Assembly (NCBI RefSeq): GCF_021044425.1
Contig: NZ_JAJNEC010000004.1
Span: 682,001 to 746,000 of the forward strand
Length of the DNA: 64,000 nt
From: Niabella pedocola
GTDB taxonomy: Bacteria; Bacteroidota; Bacteroidia; Chitinophagales; Chitinophagaceae
Direction of reading: 5' to 3'
A program made the translations under genes and the position numbers. The notes under the pieces are model-generated. The model had not been told where the DNA came from. It saw nothing but the letters and a program-made list of their open reading frames with translations, and did no database searches. How positions within the stretch are numbered: the stretch's first letter is position 1; each line of letters starts with the position of its first letter. Positions 25,991-35,136 of this stretch are shown here, one piece after another.

Positions 25991-27838
25991 ATGAAATCTG
26001 CATTACCGATTCTTTTTGTATCAAAAAAAGCTGTTGTGCTGCGTACCGTACTTCTGTTGGCAGGCGCATTGCTATCAGCTGGCAGCTCCATGGCCCAGCA
26101 GAAAGCCGGCAACCCGGTAACCATCGACGCAGGTGTGGCCAGTGCCGATATTACGCCGCAAACGCCCATCCGTATGGCCGGGTATGCAGCAAGGCTCAGC
26201 ACCGATGCCGATAGTGTACTGCAACCCATCGCTGCCAAGGCACTTGCCCTGGGCAGTGACGCGCAACATCCAACCCTGCTGATTACTGTAGACCTGGTGG
26301 GTATTCCCTGGCGCATTACAAAAAACGTAACCGATTTCCTGGTAAAAGAAAAAGGAATCAATCCTGCACAAGTTGCTATTTGTGCCTCCCATACACATGG
26401 AGGGCCGGAGGTAGGTAACCTGATCAATATCCTGCAATACCGGAATGGCGGATTCAGCGACTCACTTTTAGCCTTAAAACAACTCATCGAGATTACACAA
26501 TACACGGAACAACTTACACAAAAGCTGAAGGACCTGGCGGTTGCCGCGTTGAACAACCGCAAACCCGCGCTTGTATCCTGGGGACAGGGCCAGGCACAGT
26601 TTGCAAGCAACCGGCGTACCAAAGACGGCCCCGTGGATCTGGCACTTCCCATCCTCAAAATAACAGATCCCGGCGGTGCCTTAAAAGCCGTTTTTCTCAA
26701 TTATGCCTGCCATGGTACCACACTGGGGGGTGAAGAGCATAAAATTCACGGCGACTGGATCGCCGAAGCGCACCGGGTGATTGAGGCCCGGCATCCGGGA
26801 GCCACGGCCCTTATTGCACTGGGCTGTGCCGGGGATGCCAATCCTGCTCCACGTGGAAGCCGGGAAAATATGCAGCAGCATGGAAAAGAAATTGCCGACA
26901 ACATCGACAAGCTGCTTACGGCGCAGCTGCAACCGCTGTATACGCCACCTTCGGGTACCATGCAGTGGATTCAACTGCCTTTCTCAAAAGTACCTTCTGC
27001 TGCTGAGCTTGTTGAATGGACAAAAGATCCATCTGTAAAAGGATATTACGCACGGCTCGCACTTGAACGGTTGGAAAGAGGAGAAGCAATTCCTGCCGTG
27101 GTTGACTACCCCTTCCAGGTTTGGAACTTCGACAATAAGATGGCTATGGTAAACCTTGCGGGCGAAGTGGTGGTAGATTATTCCATACGGCTCAAAGACC
27201 GCTATGGAGCGGAGCGGCTTTGGGTGAATGCCTACGCCAACGATGTGCCCTCCTACATTGCCTCGCGCCGTGTTATCGGCGAGGGCGGTTATGAACCCGA
27301 AAGCAGCATGTACTGGTACAATAAGCCATCGCCTTTTGTTCCGGAGGTAGAAGATATGATTGTAAATGCTGTAGGTGAAGCAATGCCGGCCAGCTTCAAA
27401 GACCAGCGGCCTGCAGGCAACCAGCCGGCGTTGGTACAAAAAGAGGCCGATGGTTCTTACCAGCTATCGTCCTGGATGGCCGGCACCGAGGGCAGCCGCA
27501 TCAAATATATGCCCGAGTGGAAAGCATTTGGCTGGTTTGATGCCAAAGACAAGGCTACCTGGAATGCGGACATTGCAAAAGCAGGAAAGTATAATGTCTA
27601 TCTTGAATGGTCTGTTTCCGATAGCGTTGCAGGAAAAACATTTGAACTGACCGCCGGTAATAAACGGATAAAAGGCAAAGTGGATAAAACCGGGTCCTGG
27701 TTTACCTATCGTACCAAAAAGATCGGGGCCTTACAATTACCCAAGGGAACAACTACTATTGTATTAAAATCAGGCGCAGCAACCGAACAGGGCTCTATGT
27801 TTGATGTAAGAGCTGTCAGATTGGTACCCGTAAAATAA
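25991..27838 (+). CDS. Neutral ceramidase-like hydrolase with extra C-terminal beta domain
   Basis: This 615-aa secreted protein has the N-terminal zinc-hydrolase domain of neutral/alkaline ceramidases. Visible motifs are AGVASADITP, SHTHGGPEV, YACHGTTLGG and IALGCAGDANPAPRG. Ceramidases cleave N-acyl bonds, so in this setting an N-acyl group on a sugar is a possible target. A C-terminal beta-sandwich of about 130 residues (EWKAFGWFDAKDKATW to KGTTTIVLKSG) resembles a carbohydrate-binding add-on. I chose the ATG at 25991, which begins with a clear export signal ending near SSMAQ. An upstream start at 25934 would add 19 residues. It precedes the kelch gene by 13 bp. Confidence 0.82.
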   Translation: MKSALPILFVSKKAVVLRTVLLLAGALLSAGSSMAQQKAGNPVTIDAGVASADITPQTPIRMAGYAARLSTDADSVLQPIAAKALALGSDAQHPTLLITVDLVGIPWRITKNVTDFLVKEKGINPAQVAICASHTHGGPEVGNLINILQYRNGGFSDSLLALKQLIEITQYTEQLTQKLKDLAVAALNNRKPALVSWGQGQAQFASNRRTKDGPVDLALPILKITDPGGALKAVFLNYACHGTTLGGEEHKIHGDWIAEAHRVIEARHPGATALIALGCAGDANPAPRGSRENMQQHGKEIADNIDKLLTAQLQPLYTPPSGTMQWIQLPFSKVPSAAELVEWTKDPSVKGYYARLALERLERGEAIPAVVDYPFQVWNFDNKMAMVNLAGEVVVDYSIRLKDRYGAERLWVNAYANDVPSYIASRRVIGEGGYEPESSMYWYNKPSPFVPEVEDMIVNAVGEAMPASFKDQRPAGNQPALVQKEADGSYQLSSWMAGTEGSRIKYMPEWKAFGWFDAKDKATWNADIAKAGKYNVYLEWSVSDSVAGKTFELTAGNKRIKGKVDKTGSWFTYRTKKIGALQLPKGTTTIVLKSGAATEQGSMFDVRAVRLVPVK

Positions 27839-27851
27839 CAGCGCTTATGGC

Positions 27852-28853
27852 ATGAAGAAAATTGCACTGAATATAGCATTTCTCTTATTGATCAGCAGCC
27901 CGGTCCTTCTGGCACAACAGGAAGATCCGGGCTGGGTGCTGGAGCAAATGCATGCAGGCTGGCAGCCAAGAGATTCCCAGGGCGAGCTGGTTTTTAAAAA
28001 TAAACTCTGGATATTGGGCGGCTGGTTCAACTCGAACGAAGCCCCGCCCCGCGATGTATGGAACAGTACCAACGGAAAACACTGGCAGTTGGTAACTCAG
28101 CAGGCACCATGGCTACACAGTGACCTGGCCATGCAGGTGGTATTTAAAAATAAAATGTGGATGATGGGCGGCTGGTACAACGGACGTTTGCCGGGCCATT
28201 CGGCAAGTAACCAGGTATGGTCATCAAAAGACGGGGCACAATGGAAGCTGGAAGCCCATCGTGCGGCATGGTCCGCAAGGGCCGCCGCCGCATTGGTGGT
28301 TTTTAAAGGGAAGCTATGGCTGATGGGCGGAACAGAAAACTATTATTTCGGCGATCATACCAGTTTAAAAAATGATGTATGGTACAGTTCCGACGGCAGG
28401 AACTGGAAGCAGGCAACGGAAGCTGCCGAATGGAGCCCACGTGCTTACCACCAGGCGGCCGTATTAAACGGGAAAATTTATCTTTTTGGAGGCGGCAATT
28501 ATGTTCCGGAATATGTCGCAAAGAACGATGTATGGAGTTCGGACGATGGCATACACTGGACAAAGGTTTGTGAGGTAGCTCCGTGGCATGAGCGCATCTG
28601 GTTTTCAAGTGTGGTATATCGCAACCGGATCTGGATCCTGGGCGGCTGGTCCGGCAATCCTTATAAAAACTGGCAGGATGCCTGGTATTCTGAAAACGGT
28701 AAAGACTGGCAGCAATACCCATCGGCTCCGGTATGGAAGGAACGCCACGAACTTTCTGCTTTTGTATTTAAAGACAAGATATGGATCGCAGGAGGAATGA
28801 CACCCCCATTGATCAATGATGTATGGTCGCTGCAATTACCCGCCGGTTGGTAG
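27852..28853 (+). CDS. Secreted six-bladed kelch-repeat protein
   Basis: This 333-aa protein has a signal peptide ending near LLAQQ and six repeats of about 48 residues. Each carries a (I/L)WILGGW or similar GG core and a conserved DVW.S..G..W strand, which gives a six-bladed beta-propeller. Kelch propellers of this size bind sugars or act as sialate mutarotases and oxidase-like scaffolds. No catalytic residue set is obvious. It is packed between the ceramidase-like gene (13 bp) and the isochorismatase-like gene (22 bp). A role in ligand binding or sugar mutarotation is inference. Confidence 0.8.
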   Translation: MKKIALNIAFLLLISSPVLLAQQEDPGWVLEQMHAGWQPRDSQGELVFKNKLWILGGWFNSNEAPPRDVWNSTNGKHWQLVTQQAPWLHSDLAMQVVFKNKMWMMGGWYNGRLPGHSASNQVWSSKDGAQWKLEAHRAAWSARAAAALVVFKGKLWLMGGTENYYFGDHTSLKNDVWYSSDGRNWKQATEAAEWSPRAYHQAAVLNGKIYLFGGGNYVPEYVAKNDVWSSDDGIHWTKVCEVAPWHERIWFSSVVYRNRIWILGGWSGNPYKNWQDAWYSENGKDWQQYPSAPVWKERHELSAFVFKDKIWIAGGMTPPLINDVWSLQLPAGW

Positions 28854-28875
28854 CAGGCACAATAAAAACAAACAG

Positions 28876-29754
28876 ATGGAAGAAAAAGAAAATTCCAGGC
28901 GTGCATTTTTAAAAAAAAGTTCAGCAGGCGGACTGGGCGCCATCCTGGGCGCAAACGGCATTTCTCCTTTGTTTAACCGGGCGGAAACCACCCTGTCCAT
29001 ACACCCGCGCTATCACCGCTGGTATGTGGATCCCGGACAGGACTGGGTTGAAACCAATACCGGCTATGCCACGCTTAACTGGGCGATACCGCTTTCACAG
29101 GTTGCCCTGGTGCTGGTGGATGTTTGGCAGCGGCACTATATCAGGGATACGGAAGCCCGCATCGAAGCGGTCATCAACAATAACCTACTGCCGCTGGTAT
29201 CGGCCTGTCGCAACTCGGGCCTGCAGGTTATTCATGCGCCCTCCCCTCCCGTAGCCCAACGGCACCCGAACTGGGTGAACCTGGTGCCGGATACCGGGGC
29301 ATCCCAAAAGGACTCGTGGCCTTCGGCCGCATTCCGGAACCTGAGTGGTGCTTACCAGGCCTACCGGCGCCCGCAGGAGCCACGCGATGCAGAACTAAAA
29401 AGCCTTCCCGCACACAGCTTCCATCCCAAAATGACACCGGCCGGCCGGGAAGCGGTGGTGGCAACCGGTGAGGAACTACACCGGTATTGCAAACAAAAAG
29501 GGATTCTTTTTTTATTATACGCCGGCTTTAATACCAATGCCTGTCTTATTACCCGTGATTACGGTGTCCTTCAAATGTGTAATCACTACGGATACCAGGT
29601 TGTGATCGCGCGCGACTGTACTACCGGGATGGAGTCAAAAGACACGCATTCCAGTTTGAGCCAGACAAAAGGTGCCATTCTCTTTTTCGAAATGTTTGGA
29701 CAGTACTCCACCACATCCCGGGATATTATAAAAGGCTTGCCACCGGTTAGCTGA
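28876..29754 (+). CDS. Isochorismatase-like cysteine hydrolase, Tat-type signal
   Basis: This 292-aa protein has a Tat-type leader (SRRAFLKKSS) and the alpha/beta cysteine-hydrolase fold. Catalytic candidates are Asp82 (LVLVDVW) and Cys223 (NTNACLITRD). Family members hydrolyse amides, carbamates or vinyl ethers, so the enzyme may cut an N-acyl or N-carbamoyl group here. I chose the ATG at 28876 because it gives the Tat leader and avoids overlap with the kelch gene. An ATG at 28816 lies inside that gene. It is 82 bp before the first heparinase II/III-type gene. Confidence 0.83.
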   Translation: MEEKENSRRAFLKKSSAGGLGAILGANGISPLFNRAETTLSIHPRYHRWYVDPGQDWVETNTGYATLNWAIPLSQVALVLVDVWQRHYIRDTEARIEAVINNNLLPLVSACRNSGLQVIHAPSPPVAQRHPNWVNLVPDTGASQKDSWPSAAFRNLSGAYQAYRRPQEPRDAELKSLPAHSFHPKMTPAGREAVVATGEELHRYCKQKGILFLLYAGFNTNACLITRDYGVLQMCNHYGYQVVIARDCTTGMESKDTHSSLSQTKGAILFFEMFGQYSTTSRDIIKGLPPVS

Positions 29755-29836
29755 AGTATCCCTTCAAAAAGTAAACGACTTCAATTATGACCATTTAAAC
29801 GATGCCCGGATGTAATTCATAAAAAATGATCCAGAG

Positions 29837-32353
29837 ATGAAACCGATCGCATTACCATTCATTTTTATACTGATCGCTGTCCATGCCTGTTTTGCGCAAC
29901 AGGAAACCGTCGCTAGCCCGGCTAAACATCCGGTATACCCGGTAACGTACCCGGATCTGGAGGTATTAAAAAAGGCGGTGGCACCGTTAATGCAGCAATC
30001 CGTAAAAGCGGTAATGGACCAGGTACCAAAAGCATCCGGTATCTTTTATACAGGTTGTCCCCATTGTCATGGGGGTGCACAAAATATGAATGTGCTCAAC
30101 TGGAAACCCGGCATGGGAGCCGCCGTGCGCTGTAATTACTGCAGCATGACATTTCCCAACAGCCAATTTCCCGATGATCATGAAACGGTGATCATTGCCC
30201 CGAGCGGAGCCCGCCAGGTATACCGCTATTATGAAGACAGCAGCGGACATCAGTATTACTTTGAAGCGCATGCCTGGTACGATCAGTGGGTATGGATCCG
30301 GTCGATGGCCGAAAAGCTCGCGCAGCTTTGGTATGCAACAAAAGACAACGCATATGGCGACCGTGCGGCCGTTATTACCGGCCGCTTTGCCCAGGTATTT
30401 CCAGACTATGCGGTACGCTACGACTACCCGCATGCCCGCGTGCAATTTTTCCCCGCAGATCAGCGATGGCCTTATAAAGGGCTAACCCCTTACCGGGGTG
30501 CCAAATGGTACTGGTGGGGCTATGGAGATATTGCCACCGACCTGGCAAATGTATTTGATGTATTGTCCTCCGGCTACAACTGGAAGCGGATGGATGCATT
30601 CACCGGTACGGGAACAGATAAACGGATCGCCCGCGATCTGCTGCGCCTGGGTTATGATTTTACAGCCGCCAATCCGGAGGCCTATTCCAATATGTCGCCG
30701 GGCATGTATGCCGGCATGATCCGGGTGGGTCGCATCCTTGGAGATCCATCCATGGTACATGAAGCCGTAAAGCGTTTCAACGCATTTTTTTCAAAAGGTT
30801 TTTTTGCAGACGGATGGTGGAAGGAAGGCACTACATCTTATCATAACCAAACCATCGGCAGTCTTATGGCGGTTGCAGCGGCATTGAAGGAATATACAGA
30901 CCCTGCAGACTGGAAGGAAGACCGGCTCAACAATCCCGATTTAACAAAAGCATCGCCGCTATACGGCAAAGCATTGCGGGTACGGAACGAAGCCGTATTA
31001 CCCAACGGACGTGCGCTCCCCATCAATGATACCTGGGGATTTTCGCAGGGTAAAAAAACCGACAGTACCCACTCCAGGCTTTGGCCGGCTTTGGGGAACG
31101 CGGCCATCGGTACCGGGAGTGGAATCAACCAGGTACTGCTGAACCTGAACTGGAGCGGCAACTACGGGCACTCCCATTACGATAATGGTTCCATACTTTT
31201 TTACGCAGCCGGGCAGGAACTGCTTTCCGATATTGGCTACACCCATTCAAAGTACCGGGGATGGACCATTCATACCGCTTCCCATAATACGGTAGTGATT
31301 GATCAGCAAAACCAGAACGAGGGAACAACGGAGCATCCTGCAACCGGCAGGCTGCTTTTTTATGACGATCAGAATCCCCATGTAAAAATAGCAGACCTGG
31401 ATGCCTCCCCCGCTTACGCCGCTGCTGCGGTATACCGGAGAAAATTAATCATGGTGCATGCCGGAGCCGGATTCGATTATGTGATCGACCGGTTTGAGGT
31501 GAGCGGAGGCCAGGAGCACGACTGGTTCCTGCATGGCATGTGCGAACAGGAAGGTACCCTTCAAACGAGCGTTGCATTGGAGCAACCGGTGGAAACCTTA
31601 GTACCCGCCTGGGGCGGACGAAAGGCGCCCAAAACACAATATGACACGCATCCAAAACAATTCCATGCGTATGCCTATCTCCGCGATGTCAAAAAAGGAA
31701 CCGCCGCTCCGTCCTGGACGGCAACCTGGAACTATGACAGTGCAGGCCTGCGTACTCATATACTGTCTCAGCCGGGAACCGAAGTATTCCGGTTCCGGTC
31801 TCCGTCCGTACGACCGGCTAAAGAAGATGATAACAAACTGAACAATTATATGCGAAACGGCATCATGCAACGCCATTCCGGAAGTGCATCTGTGTTTATA
31901 GCCGTTCATGAGCCGTTTCGCAAAACGCCCTGGATTGAATCGGTAAAAGCGGAAGGCAACACGCTTATCATTACCTACCGGTTAAACGGAAAGCGCACGC
32001 TGGACCGGATCCACCTGGGCGCAGCAGAGATCCGGGTGGTTTCCTCGGCCGGCTGGAATTACGCATCCGGCAACGCATATAGAGGAACCGTACAATCCGT
32101 TGTCCATGAAGGAGCGCAATGGAGCGCATTATTAGACCGGCAGGTACCGGCAGTGGATTATATCCGCCTGGATCTTCCCGATGGCGGAACTTACTATGGC
32201 GCAGTAGCCGCTGTTCGCGGCAACCGCGTAATACTAAAAGACGATCCCGGATTTGCATTGGATGAAAAGGGCCGTGTGCAGTTTTATACATTTCCGCAAA
32301 AGAAGCAGGAAGGAAAATTGCGCTATACGCTATTTACGCCAGACTCAAAATAG
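29837..32353 (+). CDS. Heparinase II/III-family protein with N-terminal zinc-ribbon-like cysteines
   Basis: This 838-aa secreted protein has a signal peptide ending near CFAQQ. The alpha/alpha toroid is followed by the heparinase II/III beta-sandwich, marked by NYGHSHYDNGSILFYA and IHTASHNTVVID. Family lyases cut uronic-acid-containing polymers by beta-elimination. Before the toroid, Cys74-Cys77 (GCPHCHGG) and Cys99-Cys102 (RCNYCSM) form a CxxC/CxxC pair that could bind zinc, and the second family member downstream has one too. Length fits the family. The polymer target is not determined by sequence. Confidence 0.87.
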   Translation: MKPIALPFIFILIAVHACFAQQETVASPAKHPVYPVTYPDLEVLKKAVAPLMQQSVKAVMDQVPKASGIFYTGCPHCHGGAQNMNVLNWKPGMGAAVRCNYCSMTFPNSQFPDDHETVIIAPSGARQVYRYYEDSSGHQYYFEAHAWYDQWVWIRSMAEKLAQLWYATKDNAYGDRAAVITGRFAQVFPDYAVRYDYPHARVQFFPADQRWPYKGLTPYRGAKWYWWGYGDIATDLANVFDVLSSGYNWKRMDAFTGTGTDKRIARDLLRLGYDFTAANPEAYSNMSPGMYAGMIRVGRILGDPSMVHEAVKRFNAFFSKGFFADGWWKEGTTSYHNQTIGSLMAVAAALKEYTDPADWKEDRLNNPDLTKASPLYGKALRVRNEAVLPNGRALPINDTWGFSQGKKTDSTHSRLWPALGNAAIGTGSGINQVLLNLNWSGNYGHSHYDNGSILFYAAGQELLSDIGYTHSKYRGWTIHTASHNTVVIDQQNQNEGTTEHPATGRLLFYDDQNPHVKIADLDASPAYAAAAVYRRKLIMVHAGAGFDYVIDRFEVSGGQEHDWFLHGMCEQEGTLQTSVALEQPVETLVPAWGGRKAPKTQYDTHPKQFHAYAYLRDVKKGTAAPSWTATWNYDSAGLRTHILSQPGTEVFRFRSPSVRPAKEDDNKLNNYMRNGIMQRHSGSASVFIAVHEPFRKTPWIESVKAEGNTLIITYRLNGKRTLDRIHLGAAEIRVVSSAGWNYASGNAYRGTVQSVVHEGAQWSALLDRQVPAVDYIRLDLPDGGTYYGAVAAVRGNRVILKDDPGFALDEKGRVQFYTFPQKKQEGKLRYTLFTPDSK

Positions 32354-32409
32354 CGCGGATGTGCCGGAATTAAAAGAACATATATTTTAATCATTAATAG
32401 AAGCCGAAA

Positions 32410-33333
32410 ATGAATCGCAGAAAATTTGTAACCAACACGGTCACCTCCGGTGCAGGACTCATGCTGGGCGGTCTCCTCGCGGGCGCTGCATATAAGCAGG
32501 AGCCGGATTTTGACACCGGCGACCGGAAACAGCCGTTCATGCAGGAAGTGTTGAAATACCGGAAGATCGATGCACATGCACATGCCGATGAAAACCAGTA
32601 CAAGCCCGAAGTGAACCTGGACTTTGCAGACCGGTTGGGCATTGAAAAGCTGATGATCTCAAACTTTATAAGGCCCTTTAGTGAAGGCCGTCCCGATGAT
32701 TTCAGAACAAGGAACAGTTTTACCATCAAATGTATGAAAGACCATCCCGGGAGGTTTATCGGAACCGTGGCACTGAACCCGGCATTCCGGAAAGAATCGC
32801 TCGAGGAGATCGACCGCTGCAGGGACGCCGGCATGACAGGCCTGGGAGAACTTTATAACCAGGTAAAGATAGACGACCCGCTTTATTACCCTATTATCGA
32901 AAAATGTATTGCCCTTAACTGGAACATCATGATGCATTCACCGGTAGGTCACTCCCGGGTAAAGCTGTACCAGAGCGAGCCAAAGAATATTTCCCTGCCG
33001 GAAGATTTTGTAAGCATTGCAAAAAGATACCCCGAGGCCCTGTTCCAGTTTGCCCATATCGGAGGCGGTATCGACTGGGAATATGCCTGTAAGGTATTGA
33101 AAGATGTGCCCAACGTATTTATCGAAGTATCCGGGAGCAACAATGCCGCGGGTATGATCGATTTCGCTATGAAATATGTTGGAGAGGACCGGCTGGTATT
33201 TGGATGTGACTATAGTTTTTATCAGGGCGTGGGCCAGATCTTCTCCGCCAACCTTACAGACGCACAACGAAAAAAGATCTTCTTTGAAAATATTGCAAAA
33301 CGGTTAAAAAAAGCAGGTATCCATGTTAATTGA
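32410..33333 (+). CDS. Amidohydrolase-family hydrolase (catalytic-type partner, pair 1)
   Basis: This 307-aa TIM-barrel protein has a Tat-type leader (NRRKFVTNTV, residues 2-11). All ligand regions are present: KIDAHAHAD with His56 and His58, NIMMHSPV, FQFAHIGGG and VFGCDYSF with the Asp. It overlaps the next gene by 11 bp, which is a sign of translational coupling. The gene after that is a close paralogue at 34192-35136, so the pair is duplicated in tandem. The reaction is unknown; amidohydrolase-2 relatives include decarboxylases and lactonases. Confidence 0.85.
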   Translation: MNRRKFVTNTVTSGAGLMLGGLLAGAAYKQEPDFDTGDRKQPFMQEVLKYRKIDAHAHADENQYKPEVNLDFADRLGIEKLMISNFIRPFSEGRPDDFRTRNSFTIKCMKDHPGRFIGTVALNPAFRKESLEEIDRCRDAGMTGLGELYNQVKIDDPLYYPIIEKCIALNWNIMMHSPVGHSRVKLYQSEPKNISLPEDFVSIAKRYPEALFQFAHIGGGIDWEYACKVLKDVPNVFIEVSGSNNAAGMIDFAMKYVGEDRLVFGCDYSFYQGVGQIFSANLTDAQRKKIFFENIAKRLKKAGIHVN

Positions 33334-34108
33334 TAGCAATGCATATATCGGCCACTGGCCATTTCTCCGGTTAACACACAATACACCGGAAACGCTTCTG
33401 GGCAGGATGAAAGAATTTGGTACGGACGCATCGGTGATCAGCAATCTGAATGGCATTTTCTACAAAAACACCCAGCACGCCAACGAGGAGTTGTGGGAGG
33501 CCATCCGCAGTAAAAAAATATATACAGACCGGTTCATACCCTTCGCCGTTATCAACCCGGTATACGGGGGCTGGCGCGATGATCTGGAACAGTGCACCAC
33601 CCGCATGGGGATGAAGGGCGTCAGACTTTATCCCCAGTATCACGGTTATGAAATAGCCACTCCATCCTGTGTAGAACTGGTAAAACGATGCCGGGATAAA
33701 GGTGTCCCGGTTGCCTTTTGCCTGAGAATGGTCGACAGCCGCACCAGCTCCTGGATGGACCTCGACAAAGAGTGGACCTTAAAAGATATCGTGCCCATTG
33801 TAAAAGCAGTTCCGGATGCAAAATACCTGGTCGTGAATGTAGCCAATAGCATGGCATTAAACACGGAAGACATGGATCTTTTCAGGAAGGCAGACCTGCT
33901 CATTGATTCGTCCGGAAGAAATATCACAAACTGGGTGGACCTGTTCAAATCATTTGGAACCGGCAAATTTTGTTTTGGCACCCACGCCCCCATCCTGGAT
34001 TATTTTTCCGGTTTGCTGCGTATTGAATCATTGCGGCCAACAGAGGCAGATGAAAAAACAAAAGAACAATTACGATCCGGAAATATAAAAAAGCTATTAG
34101 GCATATAA
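33323..34108 (+). CDS. Amidohydrolase-like protein with degenerate metal site (pair 1)
   Basis: This 261-aa protein has the amidohydrolase fold but no signal peptide, and the metal-ligand positions are replaced. The HxH site reads NAY (residues 6-8), the strand with the next His reads VAFCLRMVD, and the catalytic Asp position reads FGTHAP. The same changes occur in its paralogue at 35126, which argues for selection rather than decay. Its ATG lies inside the end of the preceding gene. I infer that it partners the Tat-signal-bearing product of that gene as a pseudoenzyme or regulatory subunit. Confidence 0.82.
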   Translation: MLIDSNAYIGHWPFLRLTHNTPETLLGRMKEFGTDASVISNLNGIFYKNTQHANEELWEAIRSKKIYTDRFIPFAVINPVYGGWRDDLEQCTTRMGMKGVRLYPQYHGYEIATPSCVELVKRCRDKGVPVAFCLRMVDSRTSSWMDLDKEWTLKDIVPIVKAVPDAKYLVVNVANSMALNTEDMDLFRKADLLIDSSGRNITNWVDLFKSFGTGKFCFGTHAPILDYFSGLLRIESLRPTEADEKTKEQLRSGNIKKLLGI

Positions 34109-34191
34109 TAAGGCAGCCGCCGAAGCAGCGGAAAAGCCTGTTTATTTCGAAGTAATAAATCCGAAGCATTAATTAGTCATCATAATAACTC

Positions 34192-35136
34192 ATGAACATG
34201 AACCGAAGAAATTTTGTTACCCGGGGTGCGGCGGGCATGGCAGGCATGCTGTTGAGCAGCCCGTTAACGGGAAGCGCAGCCCCACCGCCGGGGGAAGCAG
34301 CAACACGCTCCGCCCCACCGTCATTCGACCTGATGAAGGAGGTTATGAAGTACCGGAAAATAGACGTACATGCGCATATATACTGGACAGACGACAGCCC
34401 CGAAACGCAGCTCGATTATGGAAGGCGGTTAGGGATCGAAAAGCAGGTTATTTCCCGATACCTGGATGTAATGCCCGGTACGCCGGAACAGTTCCGGAAG
34501 TTTAATGACCTAACCATCAAGGCCATTAAAAAATACCCCGGTCAGTTGCTGGGCGGCTTTGTATTAAACCCGGTCTATCAGAAAGAATCACTGGAAGAGA
34601 TCAAACGATGCACCGACGCCGGGATGATTGGGCCCGGGGAGTTGTACTACCAGGTAAAGATCAATGATCCGAAATATTTTCCCATCATTGAAAAACTGAT
34701 CGACCTGAAAATGATCATCCACTCACATGCCGAATGCCAGCTGGGCGTAGGCGGATACCGGATGAAATACAACGGGTACAAGCAGCCGAACACCTCTATC
34801 CCCGAAGATTTTGTGGACATTGCGCGGCGTTATCCCGAAGGCATTTTTCAGTACGCGCATATCGGCATGGGAGGCGACTGGGAATATGAATGCAAACTAT
34901 TCCGGGAGTACCCCAACATCTATGTTGATACTTCCGGGAGTAATAATGCCGAAAACATGATCGACTTTGCCGTAGAACATCTTGGCGAAGACCGCTTATT
35001 CTTCGCATCCGACAACTCCTACTACCAGGGAGTGGGCAGGGTGCTGTCTGCCAACTTAACCGACCGGCAAAAGCAAAAAATATTTTTTGATAATTATAAT
35101 AATCTTTTAAAAAAAGGAGGTAGAGGTGTTGATTGA
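34192..35136 (+). CDS. Amidohydrolase-family hydrolase (catalytic-type partner, pair 2)
   Basis: This 314-aa protein is the paralogue of the 32410 gene product. It has a Tat-type leader (NRRNFVTRGA), KIDVHAHIY with His60 and His62, MIIHSHAE, FQYAHIGMGG and FFASDNSYY with the Asp. The metal site therefore looks complete. An 83-bp gap separates it from the first pair, while the downstream partner overlaps by 11 bp. The Ala/Pro-rich stretch after the leader (APPPGEAATRSAPP) is a likely spacer. Confidence 0.85.
   Translation: MNMNRRNFVTRGAAGMAGMLLSSPLTGSAAPPPGEAATRSAPPSFDLMKEVMKYRKIDVHAHIYWTDDSPETQLDYGRRLGIEKQVISRYLDVMPGTPEQFRKFNDLTIKAIKKYPGQLLGGFVLNPVYQKESLEEIKRCTDAGMIGPGELYYQVKINDPKYFPIIEKLIDLKMIIHSHAECQLGVGGYRMKYNGYKQPNTSIPEDFVDIARRYPEGIFQYAHIGMGGDWEYECKLFREYPNIYVDTSGSNNAENMIDFAVEHLGEDRLFFASDNSYYQGVGRVLSANLTDRQKQKIFFDNYNNLLKKGGRGVD
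35111..35120 (+). promoter_or_regulatory. Strong Shine-Dalgarno sequence for the GTG-started gene
   Basis: AAAAAGGAGG ends five bases before the GTG at 35126. Such complementarity to 16S rRNA is unusual among Bacteroidota genes. Here it is also coding sequence (Lys-Lys-Gly-Gly) of the preceding gene. It supports the GTG start of the second gene of the pair. Confidence 0.65.
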
